A DNA stretch of 64,000 bases from Pseudoteredinibacter isoporae_A (GTDB lineage Bacteria; Pseudomonadota; Gammaproteobacteria; Pseudomonadales; Cellvibrionaceae). Shown piece after piece: positions 17,941-27,133 of this stretch. The stretch is from assembly GCF_040372805.1 (NCBI RefSeq), contig NZ_BAABWJ010000001.1, positions 1,302,001-1,366,000 of the forward strand, in the 5' to 3' direction. Positions within the stretch are counted from its first letter, which is position 1, and each line of letters opens with the position of its first letter. The notes under the pieces are model-generated. The model ran no database searches. It was given only the letters and a program-made list of their open reading frames with translations, and had not been told where the DNA came from. Position numbers and translations under genes: made by a program.

Positions 17941-18576
17941 TTAAGCCTCAACCATTGACACCGCAGTATCCAGTTTGGCTTCTATTTCGTCTGCTTTTTG
18001 AAAGAGATCCTGACTGGCCAGGAATTCATAATAGCGTTGCAAATTCGGGAAGAAGGCCAGTGCGCCACTACGATGCAGGGCGTCCACAATAAAGCTCATC
18101 ATAATGTCCGCGCCACTGAGGGTGTTCCCAATCAAAAAGTTGGCGCCGGCTTTGTCGTTGAAAAAGCCCATCACCTTCGCAACCTCAGCTTGGGCATACT
18201 GGTCCAACATATTCATCTTGGCACCGTCTTTATCGATGAACATCTTCAGAAGGAGTGGCAAAATGGCGGAGCTCTCGGCAAAGTGCATCCACTGCAAATA
18301 ATCGATGTAATCGTCGCTGTCAGCGGCGGGAATCATATCGGGACGATATTGCTGGCAAAGGAATTCGGTGATGGCGCCGGATTCGGCAATTACCCGCCCC
18401 TTGTGTTCAATCACCGGGGATTTACCGAGGGGATGGACCGCTTTTAAGGCCTCGGGGGCCAGATTGCTCTGGGCATCTCGTTGGTAGGCTTCAATACGGT
18501 ATTCAACGCCAAGTTCTTCCAGCAGCCAAATAATTCGCTTCGAGCGGGATTTGTTCAGATGGTGCAAAACGATCAT
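17941..18576 (-). CDS. Glutathione S-transferase family protein
   Basis: A 211-residue cytosolic GST. Residues 1-78 form the thioredoxin-like domain: 'LNKSRSKRIIWLLEEL' contains the candidate catalytic serine, 'GKSPVIEHKG' the cis-proline that contacts glutathione, and 'AESGAITEFL' the gamma-glutamyl contact. An all-helical C-terminal domain follows. The family conjugates or reduces electrophilic compounds. Its convergent position beside the dehalogenase-like gene is suggestive of shared detoxification, but the two are on opposite strands and I would not claim co-regulation. Confidence 0.9.
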   Translation of the reverse strand: MIVLHHLNKSRSKRIIWLLEELGVEYRIEAYQRDAQSNLAPEALKAVHPLGKSPVIEHKGRVIAESGAITEFLCQQYRPDMIPAADSDDYIDYLQWMHFAESSAILPLLLKMFIDKDGAKMNMLDQYAQAEVAKVMGFFNDKAGANFLIGNTLSGADIMMSFIVDALHRSGALAFFPNLQRYYEFLASQDLFQKADEIEAKLDTAVSMVEA

Positions 18577-18688
18577 GGAAACTCCTTTATTATTGTCATC
18601 GTTTCTTGTATTCGGAAACCGTCGAATTTTGTCTCATGAGGCGAACGGCTCACCGCATTGGTTTCGATCTTTTCCGTAGACTCTCAAT

Positions 18689-18710
18689 ATATCACTGAAT
18701 ATAGTGTTAT
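18689..18710. promoter_or_regulatory. Imperfect inverted repeat before the BNR-repeat gene
   Basis: ATA-t-CACT-gaatat-AGTG-t-TAT forms an inverted repeat with one mismatch, followed at 18711-18718 by GTTATAAC, which could contain a -10 box. It lies about 50 bases before the start codon of the large exported protein and could be an operator or part of its promoter. Confidence 0.3.
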
Positions 18711-18756
18711 GTTATAACGTTTTTGGTTTCCCAACATTCATAAATAGGAATTCGCT

Positions 18757-21700
18757 ATGTACAAGTCAGGGCTTACACGCTCTTTGCAAGGCATGTTGGT
18801 GGGCACTCTGTGCGCACTGATCAGTTTGCCTGTTCTGGCAGAGAAGGAAAAGGAAGATGATGCGCCGCTATCCAGTGCGACCTTTAAAGGATTATCACTG
18901 AGAAACATTGGACCGGGTTTTATGTCGGGGCGAATTGCGGATATTGCCATTGATCCAAAAGATACCAGTGTTTGGTACGTTGGGGTGGGTTCCGGCGGTG
19001 TGTGGAAAACCAAAAACTCGGGGGTTACCTGGAAACCAGTTTTCGATGAGCAGGCGGTGTATTCCATCGGTGCGGTGGTATTGGATCCGAACAACAGCAA
19101 TACCGTATGGGTGGGCAGCGGAGAAAATGTAGGCGGGCGCCACATCAGTTTTGGTGACGGCGTTTATGTCAGCCACAATGGTGGGGCCAAGTGGACGAAT
19201 GTGGGGCTGAAAGATTCTGGCCATATCTCCGAGATTATTGTTCACCCGAAAGATGCGAATACCGTATGGGTGGCGGCTCAAGGTCCGTTGTGGAAAAAAG
19301 GTGGCGAGCGCGGCCTGTTTAAAACCACAGATGGAGGTAAGTCTTGGAAAAAAGTTCTAGGAGACAATGAATGGGTTGGTGTCACGGATGTGGTGATCGA
19401 TCCCCGCGATCCGGATGTTTTGTATGCTGCAACCTGGCAGCGGCATCGCACGGTGGCCGCTTACTACGGTGGTGGCCCCGGTTCTGGATTGCATAAATCG
19501 AACGATGGCGGTGAAACCTGGCAAAAGTTGGAGCAGGGCTTGCCCAAGGTTGAAATGGGAAAAATTGGCTTAGCCATCTCGCCGATTGACCCGGATGTCG
19601 TGTACGCTGCAATCGAGTTGAATCGACGCAAGGGAGCTGTTTATCGTTCAGAGGATCGAGGTGCGTCCTGGGTGAAAGGCGCTGATGCTGTTGCCGGTGG
19701 CACAGGGCCCCATTACTACCAAGAGCTGTATGCCAGCCCCCATTATTTTGACCACATTTATTTAGCCGGTGTGCGCATGCAGGAATCGAAAGATGGCGGT
19801 AAAACGTTCACTGCGATGAAAGAAGAGCATAAGCACAGTGACAATCATGCGATGGAATTTATCACCAATGATAAAAACTACATGATGGTGGGTTCTGATG
19901 GGGGCATCTACGAGAGCTTTGATAAGGGTGATCACTGGCGTTATCACGCCAATCTTCCGATTACTCAATATTACAAAGTTGCGGTAGATGATGATGCGCC
20001 TTTCTACAATATCTATGGCGGCACCCAGGATAATAATTCCCAAGGTGGTCCTTCGAGAACGGACAGTGCTCACGGAATTCTGAATTCTGATTGGGAAGTG
20101 ATTCTGTTTGGTGATGGCCATCAACCTGCAACCGAACCAGGCAATCCAGACATTGTTTATGCTGAATGGCAGCAGGGTAATCTGACCCGTTACGACCGAA
20201 CCACAGGAGAAATGGTTTACATCAAGCCGCAACCAGGTAAAGGTGAAGCCCCTGAACGCTACAACTGGGACGCGCCTATTCTGGTCAGCCCACATAAGCC
20301 AAGTCGTTTGTATTTCGCGTCGCACAGAGTTTGGCGTTCCGAAGACCGTGGCGATACATGGACGGCGATTTCAGGAGACCTTACGCAAAACCTGAAGCGG
20401 ATTGAGCAACCTATCATGGGAAGCAAGCAGGGGTGGGATGGTGCTTGGGATATCTTTGCGATGTCTCAGTTCAGCACGATTACCTCTTTGTCGGAATCAC
20501 CTGTGCTGGAAGGCCTGCTGTATGCAGGAACCGATGATGGTCATATTCAGATCAGTGACAATGGTGGCGAATCCTGGAGAAAGGTGACTGTTGGCAGTTT
20601 GCCCGGTGTACCTAAAACGGCTTTTGTCAACGATATCAAAGCTGATATGTTTGATGCCGATACGGTGTACATCGCGTTGGATAATCACAAGTATGGGGAT
20701 TACAAACCGTATTTGCTGAAGAGCACTAATCGCGGCAAATCCTGGAAGTCTATGGCGGGAGACTTACCTGCCAAGCATCTGGTATGGCGGGTCGTGCAAG
20801 ATCATGTTGATCCTGAGTTGTTTTTTGCGGGTACTGAATTTGGTTTGTTCTTTACGGTCGACAGCGGTAAGAAATGGGTGAAGTTGAAAGGCAATGTGCC
20901 AACCATTTCCTTCCGTGATCTGGCGATTCAACGCCGCGAAAATGATTTGGTCGGCGCCAGTTTTGGTCGAGGCTTTTTTGTTCTTGATGACTACAGTGCG
21001 TTGAGGAATCTGTCAGAAGAAAAGCTTGAGCAAGAGTCCCTGTTATTTCCAACCCGAGACGCACTTTGGTACATCGAAAGAACCCCTCTGGGTGTTGGCG
21101 CGATCGGCTCGCAAGGTGAAAACACTTTCCGTTCTCCGAACCCGGAGTTCGGTGCTACCTTCACTTACTACCTCAAAGACGACATCAAAAGCCTGAAAGA
21201 AATTCGTCAGGCCAAAGAGAAGTCACTGAAGAAAGACAAAAAGCCAATTGCTTTGCCTTCTTGGAAGGCTCTTGAAGCGGAAGAGCGCCAGCAAAAACCG
21301 ACACTGTGGTTTACCATTCGTGATGAAGAGGGCAAGGTTGTCCGCAAGATTTCTGGGAAGGCCAAAAAAGGTGTGCAGCGCGTTACCTGGGATTTACGCT
21401 GGCCTGCGCCACAAGCCATTGGTTTGCAGGGGGATTACTTTGAGCCCGAGCCCAGAGGCCCATTGGTTGCGCCGGGCCAGTACACCGTTAGCATGAGTAA
21501 GGAAGTTGATGGCCGAGTGAGTGAGTTGCAAGCCGCACAGCCTTTTGATGTCGTGCAAATGCACAAGCGCGGGGCCCTGAAGGACATTGATGGCGTTAAA
21601 GTGGCCGAGTTCTGGAAAGCACTGGCTGATGCCCAGCGTTTGTCGACGGCAACGGCTCAGGCATTGGCTAATGCCGTGCAGCGCCTGAACATGTTGGAGG

Positions 21701-22062
21701 AGTCTTTGGATCGCACTTCGGTTGCGCCGGGTGAATATGATGCGAAGTTTGCTAAATTGCGTTCACAACTATTGGCATTGGATACTCGCTTGAATGGCAA
21801 TTCGGCCAAAAATCAGATCGGTGCCTGGGGTGATGACGTCAGTGTGTTCACCCGGTTGTTCCATGCGCAAATTGGTACGTTTAAGTCCACTTATGGACCA
21901 ACGCCGGCGATTCAATCCAGCCTGGATATGGCCAGAGAAGAGTTGTTGCAGGTGCGCGGAGAGTTGAATGCATTAATTGGGGAAGACATCCCTGCCTTTG
22001 AAAAAGAACTTCAATCATTGGGGGCCCCCTGGGTGCCAGGGCAATCTTTGCCTGGGCTTTAG
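18757..22062 (+). CDS. Exported BNR/sortilin-like beta-propeller protein
   Basis: A 1101-residue secreted protein with a signal peptide (cleavage probable after 'SLPVLA', about residue 28). Residues 45-760 hold many BNR/Asp-box repeats of the form S-x-D-x-G-x-T-W, for example 'KTTDGGKSWKKV', 'KSNDGGETWQKL' and 'QISDNGGESWRKV'. These build one or two large beta-propellers as in Vps10/sortilin and some glycosidases. The C-terminal 330 residues are different, with a lysine-rich helical segment followed by a beta-sandwich-like part and helices. Proteins of this type are often annotated as glycosyl hydrolases, but no catalytic residues can be assigned, and protein or glycan binding is as likely. 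TAGGA precedes the start. It is a single-gene unit with its own terminator. Confidence 0.85.
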   Translation: MYKSGLTRSLQGMLVGTLCALISLPVLAEKEKEDDAPLSSATFKGLSLRNIGPGFMSGRIADIAIDPKDTSVWYVGVGSGGVWKTKNSGVTWKPVFDEQAVYSIGAVVLDPNNSNTVWVGSGENVGGRHISFGDGVYVSHNGGAKWTNVGLKDSGHISEIIVHPKDANTVWVAAQGPLWKKGGERGLFKTTDGGKSWKKVLGDNEWVGVTDVVIDPRDPDVLYAATWQRHRTVAAYYGGGPGSGLHKSNDGGETWQKLEQGLPKVEMGKIGLAISPIDPDVVYAAIELNRRKGAVYRSEDRGASWVKGADAVAGGTGPHYYQELYASPHYFDHIYLAGVRMQESKDGGKTFTAMKEEHKHSDNHAMEFITNDKNYMMVGSDGGIYESFDKGDHWRYHANLPITQYYKVAVDDDAPFYNIYGGTQDNNSQGGPSRTDSAHGILNSDWEVILFGDGHQPATEPGNPDIVYAEWQQGNLTRYDRTTGEMVYIKPQPGKGEAPERYNWDAPILVSPHKPSRLYFASHRVWRSEDRGDTWTAISGDLTQNLKRIEQPIMGSKQGWDGAWDIFAMSQFSTITSLSESPVLEGLLYAGTDDGHIQISDNGGESWRKVTVGSLPGVPKTAFVNDIKADMFDADTVYIALDNHKYGDYKPYLLKSTNRGKSWKSMAGDLPAKHLVWRVVQDHVDPELFFAGTEFGLFFTVDSGKKWVKLKGNVPTISFRDLAIQRRENDLVGASFGRGFFVLDDYSALRNLSEEKLEQESLLFPTRDALWYIERTPLGVGAIGSQGENTFRSPNPEFGATFTYYLKDDIKSLKEIRQAKEKSLKKDKKPIALPSWKALEAEERQQKPTLWFTIRDEEGKVVRKISGKAKKGVQRVTWDLRWPAPQAIGLQGDYFEPEPRGPLVAPGQYTVSMSKEVDGRVSELQAAQPFDVVQMHKRGALKDIDGVKVAEFWKALADAQRLSTATAQALANAVQRLNMLEESLDRTSVAPGEYDAKFAKLRSQLLALDTRLNGNSAKNQIGAWGDDVSVFTRLFHAQIGTFKSTYGPTPAIQSSLDMAREELLQVRGELNALIGEDIPAFEKELQSLGAPWVPGQSLPGL

Positions 22063-22085
22063 GTTACACACCTTCAAGGTGAATT

Positions 22086-22114
22086 AAAAAAGGGCTCTTA
22101 ACGAGCCCTTTTTT
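22086..22114 (+). terminator. Rho-independent terminator between BNR gene and RND pump gene
   Basis: A6-GGGCTC pairs with GAGCCC-T6 across a five-base loop (TTAAC). The A- and T-tracts flank both sides, so it can end transcription from both convergent genes. Confidence 0.92.
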
Positions 22115-22158
22115 GTGTGCCTGTGTTCAGCTTTTGCTTGAACACGGTGTGAGTGTCT

Positions 22159-25100
22159 TCAGGATTTGTACTCTGCTTTGAACAATACGGCGTACAAGGC
22201 CGGCACGAAACCCAGGGTCAACAAACTGCCAACGACAATGCCGAAGGCAATTACGATACCCATGCCGCTCCACAGGCTTCCACCAAAGAGAATCAAGGGG
22301 ATTAGGCCCAGTGCAGTGGTGCAGGTGGTCACCAAAATTGGTCGCATTCGAGCCTCACACGCGGCTTGAATGGAATCCAGAATTGACGTTCTCTCGGCGC
22401 GCTCCTCTTCTATCCGTTCAATCAAGACAATCCCGTTGTTGATAATAATCCCAGCCAAGCTGAACAGACCGAGCATGCACATAAAGCCAAAGCTTTCACC
22501 GGTGATCAAGAGGCCGAAGCTGGCCCCGATAAGACAAAGTGGAATGGTGAGCAAAATGACGGCCGGGCGGCGAGCGGAATTAAATTGCAGAACCAGTAAG
22601 ATCACAATGCCCATTAAACACGCTGGCATATATTCAAACAGTGCGGCATTCGCGCTGTTGCTGTCGGCGACGTCACCGGCCAGTTCCAGTCGATGACCAG
22701 GAGGCAGATCAAAATTGTCCAGCATGGGCTGAATGTTTTCCAACAATGTAGCAGCTGGCCAGCTTTGATGTTTGGCGCTCAGCTCTATGGTGCGCTCCAG
22801 ATTACGGCGGCGAATCTGACTTGGCTCAATGACCGCATCGATTTCCACCACTTGCAGCAATGGCACAAAACTTTGATTCGTGGGCGACATGATGGTGATC
22901 TGGCGCAAAGAATCCAAACTGCTTCGCTTATCCTGATCTGCGCGCATGCGAATAGGAATGACTTTATCGCCTTCCCGATAATCACTAACGTCCATGCCGG
23001 AGAAGTGTGCCTGCAGAGCATTGGCGATCAAGCTGCTGTCCAGACCTGCACGCCGTGCACGTGACTGATCAACCTTCACGATGATTTTAGCCACAGGGCT
23101 TTCCCAATCGTTGTGAATGCTTTTCATGTCGGGAATCTGGCGCAGATTGTCCACCAGCTCGTTGGCTTTGTCCTGTAGCACTTCTTTGTTCGGGCCGATC
23201 AAGCGCAGGGCAAGACCCTTACCACCGCCGCCGCCTACGCCGAGTTTTTCAATTCGGGCTCGTGCATCGGGCAGTTGCGTCAGCGCAAAGTCACGACTGC
23301 GACGCGCAATCTCGTCAATGCCGTTGGCGTCCTTGGCCGTGACTACAAAAAAGGCCGCGTTGGGAGCCGGATCCGGTGGAGACAATGACTGAATAAAACG
23401 CGGACCGCCATCGCCAATATAGGCTGTTGCCGAAACCAGTTCGGGATTGTGTTCCTTGTCGGCCAGCCAGTCGCTGAATATCTGAGTGACTTCCTGGGTC
23501 TTACGGATGTCGGTGCCAGCTGGCAAGTCCAAATAAACAACGAACTGGTTACTGGAGCTTGGTGGGAAAAATTCCTTCGGGATAAAGGCCATCGCGAATA
23601 CGGACAAAGCAAATAATCCCAGCATCGCCAGCAGGAACATTTTTCGAAATTGCAAAATACCTTTTAGTAAAACGCTGTAGCCAGCTTGCAAACGAGTGAC
23701 TACACCACTCACCATGGCATCCAGGCCTGAGGGTTTGGCCGCCTTTTTGTCGCCGACAAATTTGGCGTACAGCATCGGCAGGGCGTACACACTCAGGAAC
23801 CAGGATGACAACAAGGCGAGAATGATTACCTGGCTGAGTGAACTGATGTATTCACCCGCTTGGTTATCCGCCAACATTAGCGGCATGAAAGCCAGAATGG
23901 TGGTTAAAGACGAACTCAGCAGGGGAATCGACAAGCTTTTGGCGGCGTCGACCGCGGCATCGTACATGGTTTCCCCATCGTCGATGCGACGCTTAATATC
24001 TTCTGCCATGACAATGCCGTTATCCACCAACAAACCCAGCGCAATAATAATGGCTGCGATCGACACGATTTGAAGCTCTACACCCCAGGCGTTCATGCCG
24101 ATTAAACTTAGGAGAATCGTCAGTGGCACTAAACTGCCCACCAGCAAACCAAGGCGTAGGCCGAGGAAAACCATGACCACCGCCAGTACAACCAGAACGG
24201 TTTGAAATAGATTGCTCAGGGCTTCACTGATTTGCTTGTCCACTACCGCAGGCTGATAGTTGACGCGTTTCAGTTCCAAGCCGACGGGTAAAATCTGTCG
24301 CTGTTGATCAGCCAGTTGATCTACCTGTCGGGCAAACTCCGCAATGGCGGTGTTGGGAATCTGGGAAATTCCCAAGATAACAGCGGTTTGGCCGTTAAAC
24401 GTTACCGGTGAGGCCGGCGGATCCTGGTATCCGCGTTCAACATCTACCAAGTCCCGCAGATACACCATGTTTTCACTGTTGGGCAGTTTAACCAAGGTGT
24501 TTTTAATTTCTTCAACACTTTGATAGGTGCCGGTAGGTTCAATAACAAAGCGGTCGCCATCGGCCTCAATAATACCGGCTGGCAATATCACATTTTGATT
24601 TTTCAATTCGTTGGTGATTTGACTACTTTGCAATTGATTCTGAAGCAGTTTGGCTTCGTTAAAATTCAGCCAGATGCGTTCTTCCTGAATACCATGCAAG
24701 CTGACGCGTGCAACCAAGGGGAGGGCATTGAACTCATCTTGCAGTCGACGGGCAACTTCGCGCAATTCGGCATGACTGTAATCATCGCCGGTCAATGCCA
24801 GGGTGATTGGCGCTACGCGGCCGTAATCATCGTTCACGAATGGGCCCTGAGTGCCCTCGGGTAAACGGCCGGCAATGTCTTTCATTTTATTGCGCAGCTT
24901 TTGCCAAATGGGCGCGACATCCGTATAGCGGTCGTGCACGGTAACATTGATGATAGCTTCGCCTGTGCGAATGCTTACCGTAATGTCTTTAACCTCTTCG
25001 AGTTCCTTGATTTTCTTTTCGATAGGCTTGACGATCAGGTTTTCCATTCGTGAAGGTGACATGCCTTCAAAGTTTGCGACAACCGAAGCGACGCGAATGA

Positions 25101-25224
25101 TAATTTGGGGTTCTTCTCGGCTGGGAAAACTTGAGTACAAAAACAAACCGAATAAAATAATAGCGGCTAGAATGAACTGACTAAAACGTTGCCTATCCAG
25201 GCCAAATCGTGTGATTAAATCCAT
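22159..25224 (-). CDS. RND-family efflux pump, inner-membrane transporter
   Basis: A 1021-residue proton-driven RND transporter of the AcrB/HAE type with twelve membrane helices and two large periplasmic loops. The first helix begins 'RFSQFILAAIILFGLFLYSSFP'. The TM4 proton site reads 'GLLVDNGIVMAEDI', with Asp-Asn where AcrB has Asp-Asp, a variant common in other branches. The second half repeats the fold with 'LAGIIINNGIVLIERIEEE'. Substrates of such uncharacterised members range from drugs to lipids. Its adaptor gene lies 18 bases upstream. No outer-membrane channel gene is nearby, so a TolC-type protein elsewhere is needed. Confidence 0.93.
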   Translation of the reverse strand: MDLITRFGLDRQRFSQFILAAIILFGLFLYSSFPSREEPQIIIRVASVVANFEGMSPSRMENLIVKPIEKKIKELEEVKDITVSIRTGEAIINVTVHDRYTDVAPIWQKLRNKMKDIAGRLPEGTQGPFVNDDYGRVAPITLALTGDDYSHAELREVARRLQDEFNALPLVARVSLHGIQEERIWLNFNEAKLLQNQLQSSQITNELKNQNVILPAGIIEADGDRFVIEPTGTYQSVEEIKNTLVKLPNSENMVYLRDLVDVERGYQDPPASPVTFNGQTAVILGISQIPNTAIAEFARQVDQLADQQRQILPVGLELKRVNYQPAVVDKQISEALSNLFQTVLVVLAVVMVFLGLRLGLLVGSLVPLTILLSLIGMNAWGVELQIVSIAAIIIALGLLVDNGIVMAEDIKRRIDDGETMYDAAVDAAKSLSIPLLSSSLTTILAFMPLMLADNQAGEYISSLSQVIILALLSSWFLSVYALPMLYAKFVGDKKAAKPSGLDAMVSGVVTRLQAGYSVLLKGILQFRKMFLLAMLGLFALSVFAMAFIPKEFFPPSSSNQFVVYLDLPAGTDIRKTQEVTQIFSDWLADKEHNPELVSATAYIGDGGPRFIQSLSPPDPAPNAAFFVVTAKDANGIDEIARRSRDFALTQLPDARARIEKLGVGGGGGKGLALRLIGPNKEVLQDKANELVDNLRQIPDMKSIHNDWESPVAKIIVKVDQSRARRAGLDSSLIANALQAHFSGMDVSDYREGDKVIPIRMRADQDKRSSLDSLRQITIMSPTNQSFVPLLQVVEIDAVIEPSQIRRRNLERTIELSAKHQSWPAATLLENIQPMLDNFDLPPGHRLELAGDVADSNSANAALFEYMPACLMGIVILLVLQFNSARRPAVILLTIPLCLIGASFGLLITGESFGFMCMLGLFSLAGIIINNGIVLIERIEEERAERTSILDSIQAACEARMRPILVTTCTTALGLIPLILFGGSLWSGMGIVIAFGIVVGSLLTLGFVPALYAVLFKAEYKS

Positions 25225-25242
25225 AGTGATCGCCTCGCTTTC

Positions 25243-26397
25243 TTATTGCTCTTGGCGCCACTCGGGCTCCCAAAGGGTGACTTCCTGGCCTGCGAATAAA
25301 AAGGGCAGACCTGCGGAAGCGATCTTGTCACCTTGTTGCAATCCATTGAGAACTTCAACGCTGTTGTCGCGCAAATCACCAAGTTCAACCTCACGTTTTT
25401 CCAATTTGGATGTGGTTGGGTTGAACAGCAATACACCGGCAAAACGGTTGTCGTCCTTGTGTATATTGCTTTCCGACAGCGCCGCAACGGGAATCATGTA
25501 AATCGGTGCGTCCTGGCTTTCAGGGCGGAAAGAAAAGGTGACGTTTGCGGTCATGCCAGCGCGAATCGCGGTGGTGTCGCCATCGAGTTGAATTTTTACA
25601 GGAAAAGAGCTGCCAGCTTCTACTTGTGAGCCGATACTGGACACTTGGCCTTCCAGGTTAAGACCCTGTACGGCGGGGAAATCGGCACTGACCAGTTGGC
25701 CGTATTCAATATAAGGCATCATGCTTTCAGCGGCGGGCACTTTGATTTTGAAGCCGGTGTCGCCTTGCAACTGAAATACGGTGCTGCCGGATTGAACACT
25801 TTGGAAAGGTTCGAGTGTGCGGGTGTTAATCGTACCAGCGAAGGGCGCTCGAAGTTTGGTGCGTTCCAGTTTGCGGCGTGCATCTTGTACGCGATCTTCG
25901 GCGACTTTAACTTGACTGTTGGCTGAGTCTGCAGCGGCCTGCAGTTTATCGATGGTGGCTTGAGCGACCAGCCTCTTCGCGAACAATTGCATATTTCTTT
26001 TTAATTCGGCGGTGCTGTTTTGTTGCTCAGCGCGGGCCTGATTCAGCTGAGCTTGAGCGGAGCTCAATGACGTGCGGTAGTCTTTAGGGTCCAATTCTGC
26101 GAGCACCTGGTCCTTGCTGACCAGATCACCTTGCTTAACCAGAACATTGGACACTTTGCCGTCGACTCGGAAACTCAAATCGGTTTTATCGGAAGGTTCG
26201 ACAATGCCAGTGACCTTTCGTACGCTGCCGCTGGATTCCTCTCCGACACTAAAATACTTGATTGCTTTGGGTGGCACTGGCTCCTGCCTGTCGACTTTTT
26301 CACTGCAGCCGACGATGAATGCCAGGGCGGCCAAGGCAATCCCGCTGCGCTTGATGGGGAGGGTGTTGTGTTGCAATAAAAGGCGAATAAATCTCAT
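25243..26397 (-). CDS. RND efflux periplasmic adaptor, lipoprotein (HlyD/AcrA type)
   Basis: A 384-residue membrane fusion protein that links the RND pump to an outer-membrane channel. The N-terminus is a lipoprotein signal ending in the lipobox 'IVGC' (Cys at about residue 29). It is followed by the barrel-sandwich halves ('GKVSNVLVKQGDLVSKDQVLAELD' split over the lipoyl fold), a coiled-coil hairpin rich in Gln and Ala at about 105-170, and the beta-barrel domain. The ATG at 26397 has GGAG eight bases upstream. A longer frame starting at 26490 would bury the lipoprotein signal and is rejected. It forms an operon with the RND transporter. Confidence 0.93.
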   Translation of the reverse strand: MRFIRLLLQHNTLPIKRSGIALAALAFIVGCSEKVDRQEPVPPKAIKYFSVGEESSGSVRKVTGIVEPSDKTDLSFRVDGKVSNVLVKQGDLVSKDQVLAELDPKDYRTSLSSAQAQLNQARAEQQNSTAELKRNMQLFAKRLVAQATIDKLQAAADSANSQVKVAEDRVQDARRKLERTKLRAPFAGTINTRTLEPFQSVQSGSTVFQLQGDTGFKIKVPAAESMMPYIEYGQLVSADFPAVQGLNLEGQVSSIGSQVEAGSSFPVKIQLDGDTTAIRAGMTANVTFSFRPESQDAPIYMIPVAALSESNIHKDDNRFAGVLLFNPTTSKLEKREVELGDLRDNSVEVLNGLQQGDKIASAGLPFLFAGQEVTLWEPEWRQEQ

Positions 26398-26722
26398 AAC
26401 TGTCTCCAAAAAAATAAAGCGGGTTGTGCAGCTAATTAACATTCGAATATAGAGCAGGGTGTTGCGTCTGTGCTGAGTATGCTGAATCAAGGGCTGGCGA
26501 CAAGTGTGTCGTCGAAGTAAACACGAAAAGCAGGCGCTTTTGTGCCATGCAACCTCTTCCCCTTTCGGTGCCTAATAAGCTGCCACTATCGACCAACCCG
26601 AAAACCGCGCCATTGTAGAGTGTTTGCCCATGGACTTGGGTTAAGTAAGGTTATTTTTCTGTCGTCTGCCCCTGTTGGGGTAAATGTTATGGCGCTTTTA
26701 TTTCAACATTAGTACTTATTTA
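26398..26722. other. Intergenic region upstream of the RND pump operon
   Basis: This 325-base gap between the adaptor start and the DUF971 stop (both minus strand) should hold the pump promoter. A short CCCC-aaca-GGGG dyad lies near 26670, but it has no U-tract. I saw no gene and no recognisable operator. Confidence 0.5.
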
Positions 26723-27097
26723 TTATCCGAGGCGAATAATCTGGGTGTCCGGATCGCGGCTGAGACCGGCATCATTCAGTTTTTGCAGATAATCCTGCCA
26801 GAGAGATTCTTGGTTGCGGCCTAAATCTTCAAGGTAAGTCCAGCTGTAAATGCCGGAATCATGACCGTCGTCAAACAAGATGCGAATGGCATAGTGGCCA
26901 TTGGGCTCCAGAGTTTGAATGCCAACCTGTTGTTTGCCGTGTTGCAAAACCTCTTGGCCTGGGCCGTGACCTTTGACTTCTGCAGAGGGAGAATGCACAC
27001 GCAGAAATTCTGCACTCAGGCGGTAGCTCGCCTCGGGAAAACAGATTTCCAGTTCCTGACTTCGGCGATGCAATTCAATTCGGGTTGGGTTCGGCAT
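26723..27097 (-). CDS. DUF971 domain protein
   Basis: A 124-residue cytoplasmic protein of the DUF971 family, the fold also found at the N-terminus of gamma-butyrobetaine hydroxylase. The family pattern is visible in 'ELEICFPEASYRLSAEFLRV', the central 'VGIQTLEPNGHYAIRILFDDGHDSG' (split here as two strands), and 'IYSWTYL'. Single-domain members often sit near iron-sulfur or respiratory genes, and their role is not settled. The gene starts 36 bases after the nnrS stop on the same strand, so the two are probably co-transcribed. Confidence 0.88.
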   Translation of the reverse strand: MPNPTRIELHRRSQELEICFPEASYRLSAEFLRVHSPSAEVKGHGPGQEVLQHGKQQVGIQTLEPNGHYAIRILFDDGHDSGIYSWTYLEDLGRNQESLWQDYLQKLNDAGLSRDPDTQIIRLG

Positions 27098-27133
27098 AAC
27101 GTCGGATTCTTTTTTCCAGTGATGGTGTTGCTT

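Noticed and set aside
22336..22440. Asp-Asn in the RND proton site as a disabling mutation
   Set aside because: Asp-Asn at this place occurs in many RND branches, so it is a family variant and not evidence of inactivity.
22159..25224. Several open frames of 60-125 codons opposite the RND gene
   Set aside because: They are antisense shadows of a clear RND gene, without own features.
26398..26490. Longer N-terminus of the RND adaptor
   Set aside because: A start at 26490 would put 31 residues before the lipoprotein signal; the ATG at 26397 has a good ribosome-binding site.
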